A DNA stretch of 64,000 nucleotides from Candidatus Electrothrix scaldis (GCA_033584155.1 CP138355.1:4615501-4679500); one strand, 5' to 3'; counted from the first letter of the stretch, positions 53,610 to 61,994 are shown. The notes: generated by a model not told the origin, from the sequence alone. Translations and numbers: made by a program.

Positions 53610-53763
53610 GTCGTTTATGTCTTAGATAGAAATAGAGAGTTTCGCAGGATACAGTCCTCCCTGCCGGTATTACCGAGCAGAGAGAACGTCCTTTTATTTA
53701 TTTACGTCTGCTGAAATGTATGGACCGATAGGTCTTGAAAAAAGCAGAGGATACCGAGAGGGT

Positions 53764-53787
53764 CTCAGTAACTCAGGAGTTACTGAG
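53764..53787 (-). promoter_or_regulatory. hairpin overlapping the stop codon of the small TPR gene
   Basis: CTCAGTAACT and AGTTACTGAG form a perfect 10-bp stem over a 4-nt loop. A T-run follows only about 20 nt later on the minus strand, so it could stabilise the mRNA end rather than terminate. Confidence 0.45.
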
Positions 53788-54267
53788 CAGTTGAATCTCT
53801 TGCTGAATTTCGTCAGCTGCTTCCGGGGTCGCCGCAAGAGCTTCTGCGGTTTCCAGAGACTTTTGAGCCAGCTCAGGCTGATTCAGCTGCTGATGGGCCA
53901 AAGAAAGATGAACATGGAGCATCATATCCTTCTCATTCAATGCCAGCGCCCGATCCAGGTATTTCACTGCCTCGGCGCTTTTCTTTTGCCGTAGCAAAAC
54001 GATTCCCATACCATCCAGGGCATCAAAATTATTTGCATCCAGTTTCAGAACTTCCTCAAGCTGCTGCGTCGCTTCGTTCAGCTCGTTGGTCCGAAAGTAG
54101 GCCATAGCCAAGCTGTTTTTGGTAGAGATATCATTCTCATCCATATAGAGCAGCATTTTATACTGCATAATCTGAACCGAATCCGGGAGCTTGGAAATCC
54201 CTCCATGTGCGGCGGCAGAGCTCACTGAAAGCAACAGAATCAGTAAGGTTAAAAACAGGTTTCGCAT
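53773..54267 (-). CDS. periplasmic TPR protein
   Basis: 164 residues. Signal peptide about 1-20 (ending AAA). Three TPR units can be read: DISTKNSLAMAYFRTNELNE, FDALDGMGIVLLRQKKSAEA and MMLHVHLSLAHQQLNQPELA, with DRALALNEKD between them. A soluble periplasmic scaffold is the simplest reading. It lies 48 bp after the OpuAC-like gene on the same strand, and is the second TPR protein of the cluster. Confidence 0.82.
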   Translation of the reverse strand: MRNLFLTLLILLLSVSSAAAHGGISKLPDSVQIMQYKMLLYMDENDISTKNSLAMAYFRTNELNEATQQLEEVLKLDANNFDALDGMGIVLLRQKKSAEAVKYLDRALALNEKDMMLHVHLSLAHQQLNQPELAQKSLETAEALAATPEAADEIQQEIQLLSNS

Positions 54268-54314
54268 TTCTTCCTCTTTATTGTTCCTCTTTATAAATAG
54301 CGAATTATCTGCGA

Positions 54315-54893
54315 TCAGATCAAATTTTTGGTCTTGAGAAAATCCTTGGCAACACTCTCCGCATCACTGCCCTGTGACTGCTGCAACAGCTGCTCCAGAG
54401 AAGAATTATCAATCAGATTACCGAGTTTATTAATAACACGGTGAAGGATCGGAAATTTAACCAGTGACTCGCGGTTTGCTACAGGTACGGCCATAGAGGC
54501 ATTATCCTGGGTAACCGGTCCCTTATAACCAAAGGGTTTCAACCAAACCAGATTTTCATTTTCAATATAGTATTCTTTGACCAGGCTATAGCTTTCGTCA
54601 TCATCGCTGCCCTGGTTATCACTGCTCATACCGGAGAGACCGGTGTTTACGTAATTGATACAGAGATCAGTAGGACACTGGGTTCCAACATCCTCCGTGC
54701 TGTTCACAACATTCACAGTGGTACCGGTACGCTCTGTGATATAGGTAGCCATGATATGAGCGACTAGCTGCTGTTCAGCAGACTCGTTGACTGTCAGATT
54801 CAGGATACGGCCAACACAGCTATAGCTTGTCGAGGTGAAGGTCAGCAGCAAAAAGCAAGATGCTGAGAACAGTAGTGTAGTTTTTCGTCGCAT
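54315..54893 (-). CDS. OpuAC-like substrate-binding protein, shorter than usual
   Basis: 192 residues from the ATG at 54893 (an ATG at 54923 with its own SD would add ten). Signal peptide about 1-26, with Cys near the cleavage site (TSTSYSC). The start of the mature chain (ILNLTVNESAEQQLVAHIMA) and the end (LVKFPILHRVINKLGNLIDN, SVAKDFLKTKNLI) resemble glycine-betaine/choline type (OpuAC) binding proteins. At about 165 mature residues it is much shorter than their usual 270-plus, so part of one lobe is missing. VGTQCPTDLC holds two more Cys. It may bind a different ligand or none. No cognate ABC transporter is encoded here. Confidence 0.65.
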   Translation of the reverse strand: MRRKTTLLFSASCFLLLTFTSTSYSCVGRILNLTVNESAEQQLVAHIMATYITERTGTTVNVVNSTEDVGTQCPTDLCINYVNTGLSGMSSDNQGSDDDESYSLVKEYYIENENLVWLKPFGYKGPVTQDNASMAVPVANRESLVKFPILHRVINKLGNLIDNSSLEQLLQQSQGSDAESVAKDFLKTKNLI

Positions 54894-55022
54894 TGTCAGG
54901 TAACTCCTTTTTTTATTTATCATGATGAATATCTCCCTTTTTCAAAAGGAAGATCTCGTCCTGTTTACATTATTTTTCGCATAATCCACAACAGATATCC
55001 TACGGAAAAAATATCATATTCC

Positions 55023-56414
55023 CTAGAGCCAGTCCAGCAGTTTCCACCAGAAAAAATTCAGCGGCAGTAGGATAAAAACGCTTATCAGGGCCAGAAGTAA
55101 ACATATTTTCGCAGCATGAAAAAGTTTTTCTCCAGAGAGCTGCATCCCCACCACAATCGGTGGTGCCTGATAGGGCAGCATGATGGTGGAAAAGCCCAGG
55201 ACCTGCATCATAAGCAGGGTCTGAACCGGCAAACCAGTGGCCTGCGCCAAGCTATCTGATAATGGGGTAAGGACAGCTGGGACCGCAGGAAGGGTGGTCA
55301 ACATGCCGGTGAATGCCGAAGCAAGACTGACCGACATATAATTGACAAAATCCTGCTGTTCTCCCAGGGGGAGCAAGGCTGTTATTCCATCGGCGATATT
55401 GCGGCCTAACCCGGTATGATTAATCACTCCGCCAAGTCCAAGAATACCAGCAACAAAAATGATCGCTCCCCAATTAATTTTCTGATTAAAATCCTTTTTA
55501 GCAACGATATCAACGCCCGGCATCAGGAGGATAAGAGCACCTCCCAGGGCCACCCAAGCCGGAGATACATGATGAAGAAAATCGGTAATCCATAGGCCGA
55601 GCATACCGAACAAAACCAAGGAAAGAATCAGCTCATTACGGGAGAATGTATTTTTTTCCTGTTCCTCCTGTGCCGGTGTTACCAAGGGCTGATCAGGAAA
55701 GAAGAAACGAATAAGTGCGATGATCAATGCAGCCTTCACAAGGCTCAGCAAGGGAAAATGAAGCAAAAGGTACGTTCCATAGAAGATCGAAATATGATAC
55801 TGAGTCTCCGCCATACCCACCAGGACCATATTGGGCACATTGGCAGGCAAGATGCCGAAGGCCGGGATATAGGTTCCCAGGATAATAGCCAGCAGCACCC
55901 CGATTCTCCCCCGGGACCCCTCCTTGAAACCGAAATGATCAGCAACAGACAGGGCAATGGGGGTCAGCAGGACAACCCGACCCATGGCTGAAGGCATAAG
56001 AAAACTGAATAAAACCCCAGCAAGCACCAAGCCACTGATGATTTTCAGGTAGCTCCCGTGTAAGAGGATTGCTGCATAGCGGGCAAGGCGGGCCCCAAGC
56101 CCGGTGGAGGAAATAGCGACCCCGATGACCAGCCCCCCAAAAATCAGCCAAATAGCGGCGGAACCAAAACCAGCAAAGACAACAGCTGGCCCGGCAAGCG
56201 AGAACAGCATTGCTAACAGGAAAAACAGCAGGGCGGTAAGGTGCTCCGGGATCAAGGCCGTTGCCCAAAACACCAAGGTGAGCAGGGTAAGGACACCGGC
56301 TTTGGCCGGTACCGAGGAACAAAAGGAAGAAAATTTCAGCAGCGAGACAGCTCCGACAAGGGCAAGAACAACAAAGAAGGGCCGGAGGGAAAGCTTATGT
56401 GTAGCAGATGACAT
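55023..56414 (-). CDS. SLC13 (DASS)-family permease
   Basis: 463 residues, about eleven helices. The family layout is seen: LIFGGLVIGVAISSTGLGAR, the first hairpin-loop region FLMPSAMGRVVLLTPIALSV, then in the second half NWGAIIFVAGILGLGGVINH and TTLPAVPAVLTPLSDSLAQA, TIMLPYQAPPIVVGM. SLC13 carriers use Na+ or H+ to bring in dicarboxylates, sulfate or related anions. First gene of the seven-gene minus-strand cluster, about 130 bp before the OpuAC-like gene. Sulfate-like or organosulfur transport would fit the YedE partner, but the substrate is not determined by sequence. Confidence 0.88.
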   Translation of the reverse strand: MSSATHKLSLRPFFVVLALVGAVSLLKFSSFCSSVPAKAGVLTLLTLVFWATALIPEHLTALLFFLLAMLFSLAGPAVVFAGFGSAAIWLIFGGLVIGVAISSTGLGARLARYAAILLHGSYLKIISGLVLAGVLFSFLMPSAMGRVVLLTPIALSVADHFGFKEGSRGRIGVLLAIILGTYIPAFGILPANVPNMVLVGMAETQYHISIFYGTYLLLHFPLLSLVKAALIIALIRFFFPDQPLVTPAQEEQEKNTFSRNELILSLVLFGMLGLWITDFLHHVSPAWVALGGALILLMPGVDIVAKKDFNQKINWGAIIFVAGILGLGGVINHTGLGRNIADGITALLPLGEQQDFVNYMSVSLASAFTGMLTTLPAVPAVLTPLSDSLAQATGLPVQTLLMMQVLGFSTIMLPYQAPPIVVGMQLSGEKLFHAAKICLLLALISVFILLPLNFFWWKLLDWL

Positions 56415-56635
56415 TCGGTTTAAAAAATATTATTTCCCAGGGAAAGTATAAAAATTATTACTACATCTTTACAGGGAGAAGGTCAAGAAAATAACGCGCT
56501 CAAAAAGGATGCGCCCAGAAACTGCTTGCAGAAAATAAAGCTTAGGCCTATTAGTTAAGCTTTTACCGGAACCCCTGCTTATCTTCGCCAGCGGAGTAAG
56601 CTCTTCTTTTGCAAAAAATAGAACTCGATATTTCC

Positions 56636-57979
56636 ATGCCTGCCCTCTCTGTCTCGTTTAAAAAACATGCCCTGGGCATGTTTGTCGTCTTTTGTCTTGT
56701 CGCCTCAGCAGTCGCAACAATCATCCTGCTTCGTCCCCCTGTGTTTGAAGCAAGGGCCCGCATCAATATACCAGAAAAGAAGATAAGCGAAACCAACAAG
56801 CAGCAAAGCGAAAAAAATACCCCTCAGCAGCAAGGCGTGACGCTGCAAACAGCCACAGAAATACTCCAAGGCAATGTCCTGGCAGAGCAAGTTCTGAATA
56901 GCATAGGGTTCAAAGTACTTTTTCCTGATCTTGCTCAACAGGCAGTAAATCAGGAGGAATTCCGAACCCAGGCCCTTGCCACCTTTCAGCAGAATCTGAG
57001 CATCACACCAATTCAGGGCAGCCGAATCATACATATCAGCTTCCAGCATAGTCAGGCAGACCTGTCTGCGCGAGTTATTGAGACCATCCTCCAGCTCTTT
57101 CAAAAGAAATTCGAGGAACTTCAGCCCGTGCAACTGCTCATGCCGAGCAAAGAACTTCCTATATATCGCCAGGAAATGTTCCAGGCCGAAAATATCTTAT
57201 CCATATTCCAACAGCGGAATCAGATGCTTGTTTCAGGGGAAGAGCAGGAAAAGATCAGGACTCTCCATGCACAAACACAGGAATCCTTCTCCGCAGAACA
57301 GGAGCAGCTCCAGGCACTTTCGCAGCAACTCAAGGCCTCAGAAGAGCATTTTGCCAGCCTGCTCAAACCTGCTGAGCAGAAGAGCGAAGAGGATGACTTC
57401 ACCCAGGAACGGCAGGATATTATCCGCCTCAGAATCTACGAACAGGATCTCAAAGAAAAATACGGCAAGGAAAGCACTGGGGACCGGCTTATCAAGAATG
57501 TTCGTCTTCAGGTCACCTCTCTGAAAAAGGAGCTGTATACCGAGGCGGGTCTCTCAGCAAGCGAACAGGAGGCGGCGGTAAAGGCGGAGGACCAGTTAGT
57601 TCTTACCAAGCTTGCTTATCGTAAACAGCAGGAAAAAACAGACGCTCTGCAACGCCAGCTCCATCAAACGGAAAGCAAAATACAAGATATAACTGAACAG
57701 GAGAAACAGCTTACAGCCATGCGCCAGCAGGCAGAAAGCGCGCGAAAAAGATACACCGAGCTGGTACAGGAGTTCGATGCGGAGCAGGAGGCCAGACGGC
57801 TTGCCAGCCAGATACAGGTTCTTGAAAAACCAGTGGTTCCGCTTGCACCGATCACGCCGAAAAAAACATCAGCCCTTATTCTGGGCCTGATCTTTGGTCT
57901 GGTCGGCAGCCTCTTATACAGTGGGATACAGCTGCTTCGGACAGGAAAGACAGAGAAGGAAGACAGGGCTACTTCCTGA
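56636..57979 (+). CDS. Wzz/GumC-like chain-length or export coiled-coil protein
   Basis: About 447 residues from the ATG at 56636. Two membrane helices near the ends (about 16-35 and 413-432) enclose a long periplasmic region. The N-terminal part (PPVFEARARINIP and an early beta segment) and the Pro-rich exit (VLEKPVVPLAPITPKKTSAL) match polysaccharide co-polymerases. The middle is heavily coiled coil, rich in Gln and Glu (about 170-390). There is no C-terminal tyrosine-kinase domain. No glycan-synthesis genes lie in the window. A TTG nine codons upstream is an alternative start. Confidence 0.8.
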   Translation: MPALSVSFKKHALGMFVVFCLVASAVATIILLRPPVFEARARINIPEKKISETNKQQSEKNTPQQQGVTLQTATEILQGNVLAEQVLNSIGFKVLFPDLAQQAVNQEEFRTQALATFQQNLSITPIQGSRIIHISFQHSQADLSARVIETILQLFQKKFEELQPVQLLMPSKELPIYRQEMFQAENILSIFQQRNQMLVSGEEQEKIRTLHAQTQESFSAEQEQLQALSQQLKASEEHFASLLKPAEQKSEEDDFTQERQDIIRLRIYEQDLKEKYGKESTGDRLIKNVRLQVTSLKKELYTEAGLSASEQEAAVKAEDQLVLTKLAYRKQQEKTDALQRQLHQTESKIQDITEQEKQLTAMRQQAESARKRYTELVQEFDAEQEARRLASQIQVLEKPVVPLAPITPKKTSALILGLIFGLVGSLLYSGIQLLRTGKTEKEDRATS

Positions 57980-58001
57980 TAATTTCACCCACCGGGTACG
58001 C

Positions 58002-58062
58002 GGCAGGGGCGAATCTCTGTGTTCGCCCTTGCCGCGTGGGCAGGCACAGGGACCTGCCCCTC
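58002..58062 (+). repeat. extragenic palindromic repeat, copy C
   Basis: The G-rich arm GCAGGGGCGAATC with TGTGTTCGCCC forms the first hairpin, GGGCAGGCAC with ACCTGCCC the second. It lies between two convergent genes, with relatives at 28574-28630 and 35081-35140. Confidence 0.75.
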
Positions 58063-58072
58063 CTAAAAAAAT

Positions 58073-58636
58073 TTACTGTGCTGATGTCCCTGCGGCAGGA
58101 ACTGTTACCGGAGCAGCAACAGGAGCCTGCTGCATAGATCCCATCATGCCTTTCATGATGGATTCCTGCATGCTCTTCTGAATGACCTTCATGTTTTCAG
58201 CCATAATCTTCTGCTGCATCTCTGCCATAACATCTGAGCTCATGATAGAGTTCTGCATGGACGGATCCATCACCTGTTGTGCAGGTACAGGCTGAAAGCT
58301 ACCTCCTGCACTTCCTGTACTTCCTGTACTTCCCGTGCTGGCGGAATTCATACTGCTGGAACTCCCCTGCATACTCCGGGTTCCGCTGGTCATGGCTGAA
58401 CTGGTGGTAGCTGAACTGGTGGTAGACATGGGCTTAACCACGTTTGCACTGGAAGAGTATGTCACGCTGGAAGCTGGCTGCGTTACTGTCGGACGAGCCT
58501 GGCTATAGGTAACCTGCCCAGGCTGCGCCATCCCGACATGAGCTGCCACCAACAGGAAACACCCTGTGAGCAATACTGCTATGCTGCATTTCCCTATATT
58601 TTGCTTTCCCATACCTTTCTTCTGCTTCATTTGCAT
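58073..58636 (-). CDS. secreted low-complexity Ser/Thr/Met-rich protein
   Basis: 187 residues, with GGAGGGAGAAA before the ATG. A signal peptide (about 14-37) ends near GMAQ. The mature protein starts with a Ser/Thr-rich stretch including exact short repeats (STGSTGSTGS, TSSATTSSAMTS), then a Met- and Gln-rich helical end (DPSMQNSIMSSDVMAEMQQ, MKVIQKSMQE, IMKGMMGSMQQ). The DNA repeats behind it (about 9 bp at 58310-58336, an exact 15-bp duplication at 58396-58425) make length variation likely. The Met-rich part could bind copper(I) or form a coiled coil; the function is unknown. Confidence 0.6.
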   Translation of the reverse strand: MQMKQKKGMGKQNIGKCSIAVLLTGCFLLVAAHVGMAQPGQVTYSQARPTVTQPASSVTYSSSANVVKPMSTTSSATTSSAMTSGTRSMQGSSSSMNSASTGSTGSTGSAGGSFQPVPAQQVMDPSMQNSIMSSDVMAEMQQKIMAENMKVIQKSMQESIMKGMMGSMQQAPVAAPVTVPAAGTSAQ

Positions 58637-58925
58637 TTTCTCCCTCCTTTACGGCGAAAAACTTATCTTTTTTCTTCTGCTTCTCCGATATTAAACCGGA
58701 TATACTCTGATGAGAGAGTACTCACCGATAATCTTGCCTGTCAATGCCTTTTTCTCCAGCGCAAGGGACACCCCTGCTTCGGGTTCCGTTTTACCTGTAA
58801 AATCATTTTTTTCATCTTATCTACCGCACTGCTCTGAATTTACAAAAACTTTACAATTCATTTCCTGAAAAACAAATTTCCTTTACATTCATTGACTATT
58901 GTGTAGGCACAGATCAAGGGAAGGT

Positions 58926-58958
58926 CTTATACACGTACTCCAGGAGCTCCTGTATAAG
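58926..58958 (+). promoter_or_regulatory. hairpin upstream of the EF-hand gene
   Basis: CTTATAC and GTATAAG pair around a region containing the perfect palindrome CAGGAGCTCCTG (58941-58952), about 35 bp before the start codon. Either an operator or a leader structure. Confidence 0.45.
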
Positions 58959-58991
58959 CCATCAAGTATTAAAAAAATAAAGGAGAAAAAA

Positions 58992-59258
58992 ATGAAAGCA
59001 TTGAAAACCGCAATAGCTCTGGCCTTGACATTGACCTTATTTGCTGGCTACAGTTTCGCCCAGGGTCAAGGACGAGGCCCTCGTTGCCAGCAACGTTTTG
59101 CGGAACTCGACACCAATAAGGATGGCAAAGTGACGTACAGCGAATTCATGGCTGTTTCTCACCCACGGGGAGAGGAGCAGGCCAAGGCTATGTTTGAAGC
59201 CAAAGACAGCAATAAAGATGGCGAATTAACGCGAGCAGAATTCTGCCCTGGAGCATAA
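58992..59258 (+). CDS. small secreted EF-hand protein
   Basis: 88 residues from the ATG at 58992 (AAAGGAG upstream). Signal peptide about 1-23 (ending SFA). Two EF-hand loops are clear: DTNKDGKVTYSEF and DSNKDGELTRAEF, each with acidic residues at positions 1, 3, 5 and 12. It should bind two calcium ions in the periplasm. Transcribed just ahead of the Spy-like gene. Confidence 0.87.
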   Translation: MKALKTAIALALTLTLFAGYSFAQGQGRGPRCQQRFAELDTNKDGKVTYSEFMAVSHPRGEEQAKAMFEAKDSNKDGELTRAEFCPGA

Positions 59259-59305
59259 GAGTATATCATCTGTCTTAGCAACAGATTCCGTAGCACCAAA
59301 CCTTC

Positions 59306-59333
59306 AGTCTCGGCCTGACAAAGGGCCGAGACT
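59306..59333. terminator. perfect palindrome between EF-hand and Spy-like genes
   Basis: AGTCTCGGCC and GGCCGAGACT, 10 bp, 8-nt loop. An A-run rather than a T-run follows on the plus strand, so it may be an attenuator or processing site. Confidence 0.5.
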
Positions 59334-59372
59334 CAAAAAACAGCCACCAACTCAAGAAACCGGAGAAATACC

Positions 59373-59969
59373 ATGAAAACACGTTTGAATAAAAAAATTG
59401 CTACCGCAGTCTTGGCTGGCCTGCTCACTGTTTCCCTTCTTCCTATGTCAAGCTATGCCTGTCGGAAAGGCGGGGGAGGCCAAGGGGCTGGTAGCGGTTG
59501 TGCCATGAAAGGCGGACAAAAATGGAAAAAAGGTGGTTCCCTGGGCATCTGGAGAAACGCACAGCTTGTAGAGACCTTGGGCCTGAGCGACGAGCAGGTA
59601 CATAAGTTGAAAGAGGCTGATTTCACAGCCCGGGAAAAAAAACAGACCCTACGGGCAGAAATAAACAGCCTGCACCTGAAAATGGATCATGCCTTTTCTG
59701 CTGACAAGGTAGATGAAGATGCAGTCCGTAAATTATCGAAAAAAATTGCCGCAACTAAAGGCCAGATGATTGAACAACGCGTTGAAAACCGCCTGACCCT
59801 CCAAAAAATACTCACCCCGGAGCAGCTGACCAAGCTGAACAGCCAGCGTGGCCAAGGCCGAGAATTCGGCATGGGCAATGGTATGGGAAACGGCGGCAAC
59901 CCTCCCTGCAAGATGAACGGCCAGGGCGGCGGAGGCAAGGGTATGCAAAAAGGCCAGGGAAGAATGTAA
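59373..59969 (+). CDS. Spy/CpxP-like periplasmic protein (LTxxQ type, heavy-metal-sensor family)
   Basis: 198 residues. Signal peptide about 1-29. A Gly/Lys-rich segment with two Cys (YACRKGGGG, GSGCAMKGG) precedes the helical Spy-like core: LVETLGLSDEQVHKLKEADF, the long basic helices around REKKQTLRAEINSLHLKMDH, and KILTPEQLTKL (LTxxQ-type). The C-terminal tail is Gly/Met/Asn-rich (GMGNGMGNGGNPPCKMNGQG). The family are chaperones or metal-responsive periplasmic proteins. It lies 114 bp after the EF-hand gene, suggesting a small envelope-stress unit; no two-component genes are nearby. Confidence 0.83.
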   Translation: MKTRLNKKIATAVLAGLLTVSLLPMSSYACRKGGGGQGAGSGCAMKGGQKWKKGGSLGIWRNAQLVETLGLSDEQVHKLKEADFTAREKKQTLRAEINSLHLKMDHAFSADKVDEDAVRKLSKKIAATKGQMIEQRVENRLTLQKILTPEQLTKLNSQRGQGREFGMGNGMGNGGNPPCKMNGQGGGGKGMQKGQGRM

Positions 59970-59984
59970 CCCCGCAGATCCTTT

Positions 59985-60016
59985 GGGCAGGGGCACGGTG
60001 CGCCGCGCCCCTGCCC
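59985..60016 (+). terminator. strong GC hairpin after the Spy-like gene
   Basis: GGGCAGGGGC and GCCCCTGCCC pair perfectly over a 12-nt loop, 16 bp past the stop codon, without a U-tract. Confidence 0.6.
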
Positions 60017-60348
60017 AGGTTCACCTCCTTCTTTCCGGCTGTGCGGGGCTGGATTGGAATTTTTCGTGTTTCGGTTATCGTACCTGTTTTTTCGACTTGA
60101 GACGCATCAGCTTGATATTCCGCAACAAAAAGCTACTTGGAATACCATAACACGATCCCCCTGAGAAAAAATATTTTTCCCTGTTCATCTTCCGTTAATC
60201 TTTTCTTTGTTATCCTGGAGTGATAAACAAGAGTAACTTGCCGCAACCACTGCAACCATTATCACTGACGGAGTTTTTTCCATGAAAAAGAAAACAGCAC
60301 CCTGATCATGATCGGCTCCTTGACAATAAAAAGCTATGAATACAGCGC
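60017..60348. other. intergenic stretch upstream of the DUF4405 gene
   Basis: About 330 bp. It holds a tiny frame (MKKKTAP, from 60282) with a fair ribosome site that could be a leader peptide, and a roughly 40-bp segment (60026-60066) that resembles 60992-61035. Nothing else is recognised. Confidence 0.35.
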
Positions 60349-60383
60349 CCTGCCAGGCAGGACACTGTTTTGTCAACAAAACA
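60349..60383. promoter_or_regulatory. two palindromes just upstream of the DUF4405 gene
   Basis: CCTGCCAGGCAGG (60349-60361) and TGTTTTGTCAACAAAACA (60366-60383) are both perfect inverted repeats. The second is 30 bp from the ATG at 60413 and has the size of a repressor operator. Confidence 0.5.
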
Positions 60384-60412
60384 AACATTAACCTTTTTTA
60401 TACATTTTCCCC

Positions 60413-60910
60413 ATGAAGATGACACGAGACTGGATCACCCCTATCACCACAGGAGCCTTTTTGTTGACCGCCGTGACCGGCGTTCTCCTTTTTTTTCATG
60501 CAGCAACAGGCCTAAACAAGGAAGTTCATGAATGGATCAGCTGGATTTTTCTGATCGGAGCTGTACTCCACCTTGCCCTGAACTTCGGCCCCTTTAAAAA
60601 ATACCTTACACAACGCAAAGGCCAGGTGCTCATGGGGACCTTTGTCCTTCTTCTGGCCCTGAGTTTTATTCCGTTTGAAGAAGAACATCACCACGCCCCT
60701 CCTTTTGTCCCGCCGATCAAGGCTCTGGCCCGGACACCCTTGTCCACTCTGGCGCAGGTTGCCGGAACCAGTCCGGACCAACTCCGTGACCGCCTGAGCC
60801 GGAAGGGCATTGCTGTTGCTTCCTATGACCAGAGTCTCAGTGAGCTGATTGGCAATGATTTCCGGGACCAGGTTCATATACTAGAGGAGCTTCTCGAAGA
60901 AGAGCATTAA
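60413..60910 (+). CDS. DUF4405-type cytochrome-b-like membrane protein
   Basis: 165 residues. Three helices (about 12-29, 39-57, 72-88) with His residues in FFHAATG, VHEWISW and AVLHLALNFGPFKKYL, the arrangement of small di-heme cytochrome b proteins (DUF4405). A His-rich EEEHHHAPP follows the third helix, then a soluble domain (about 105-165) resembling a small helical DNA- or ligand-binding fold (LAQVAGTSPDQLRDRLSRKG). Likely a membrane electron-transfer component. It stands alone, with two palindromes in its promoter region. Confidence 0.8.
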   Translation: MKMTRDWITPITTGAFLLTAVTGVLLFFHAATGLNKEVHEWISWIFLIGAVLHLALNFGPFKKYLTQRKGQVLMGTFVLLLALSFIPFEEEHHHAPPFVPPIKALARTPLSTLAQVAGTSPDQLRDRLSRKGIAVASYDQSLSELIGNDFRDQVHILEELLEEEH

Positions 60911-61247
60911 TCCGCTTTTTCTACGAAAAAACACCCTGCCCAGATTTTGTTTTCCGTCCCTTCCGTCGCTGTGTATCCTGCCGGTCGTCCTCCTTCTCTC
61001 CGGCCCTGCGACGGTTGGGTTGGATTTTTCCTGGGCTATCTCATCCAGAGAGACCATATGTCTGCGTGGAATATCTTCTTTTTCGGAGGGGGGGACTGAA
61101 TATTCTAGGCGGGAAAACGCTGATATTTGACCGACGGCTTTTTACTCATGTCTTGTGTGGGGGGATAATATATTTTTATCACCGCCGGTCAAATTCCATC
61201 AGGCCTCTGGGAAAGCCCCAGCCTGTGGGCATGTAAAGCAGGCTCAG
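60911..61247. other. intergenic stretch of about 340 bp
   Basis: No convincing gene. A 40-bp segment near 60992-61035 is similar to one at 60026-60066, so it may be decayed repeat material. Confidence 0.35.
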
Positions 61248-61610
61248 CTAGTTTTGAGCAAATGCCTCATGCCCATCATCTCTTCTGATTTCAATCTCAG
61301 ACACGACAAAGACACCGTCTTTCTTGCTCCCTTTTGCAATAACTCTTGTACCGAATGTGGCCTTGGACTGATCACCTTTGAAAACGGTCTCCTCGGTGAC
61401 TTGCACTCTTTTATCTTCCAGATACCATATACCATAGGGCCCCCCGATGCCGGGCATCTCTTTGATGACTCCGCTAATCTTTTCATTCCCTTCGCCAGCT
61501 TTAGCCTGCTCTACTGCCAGAGCCAGAAAAAGCATCAGTAAAGATGCAGCAAGAAAAGATACACTGTATTGCCCTCTCAACATTTCGTTGTTAAATTTTG
61601 TATTGTACAT
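61248..61610 (-). CDS. small secreted OB-like (DUF5666-type) protein
   Basis: 120 residues, with GGAGGACC directly upstream of the ATG. Signal sequence about 10-38 (SFLAASLLMLFLALAVEQAK). The mature part of about 80 residues has short beta strands: ISGVIKEMPGIGGPYGIWYL, KRVQVTEETVFKGD, TFGTRVIAKGSKKDGVFVVS and EIEIRRDDG, the order seen in DUF5666/OB-fold domains. Function unknown; possibly ligand binding in the periplasm. Confidence 0.7.
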   Translation of the reverse strand: MYNTKFNNEMLRGQYSVSFLAASLLMLFLALAVEQAKAGEGNEKISGVIKEMPGIGGPYGIWYLEDKRVQVTEETVFKGDQSKATFGTRVIAKGSKKDGVFVVSEIEIRRDDGHEAFAQN

Positions 61611-61994
61611 AAGGTCCTCCTCCTTTTATACAAATTTTACCATCTAAAATCCATTCCTATATAATATTTTTTACCCGACTGGCATTTAAAAAGCAAATAT
61701 TTTTTACTTCCGCAGTGTATTTTTCTCGACCACATCTCGCCAAAACTTATTTTTTATTTTATCAACAGCATATTACGCAAAAATCAACAAATCCATACTT
61801 TCGAACAAATATTTACACCCGCGACCAGTTTCCTCCCCCAAGGGGAAACATCATATCCAGCACAGGGACAACACCCTGTGTGAAGCAACCTGCGCAGTCC
61901 TTGACAGCATCACAAGCTTACGGGTATTCTGGTGTTTTTCTGTTCCCCAAAAAGCGTTCCGCCCGGAACACGAACGAACGACTCTGCGAGGATT

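Noticed and set aside
61015-61236. 73-codon plus-strand frame
   Set aside because: No ribosome site, no domain; the region looks like decayed intergenic DNA.
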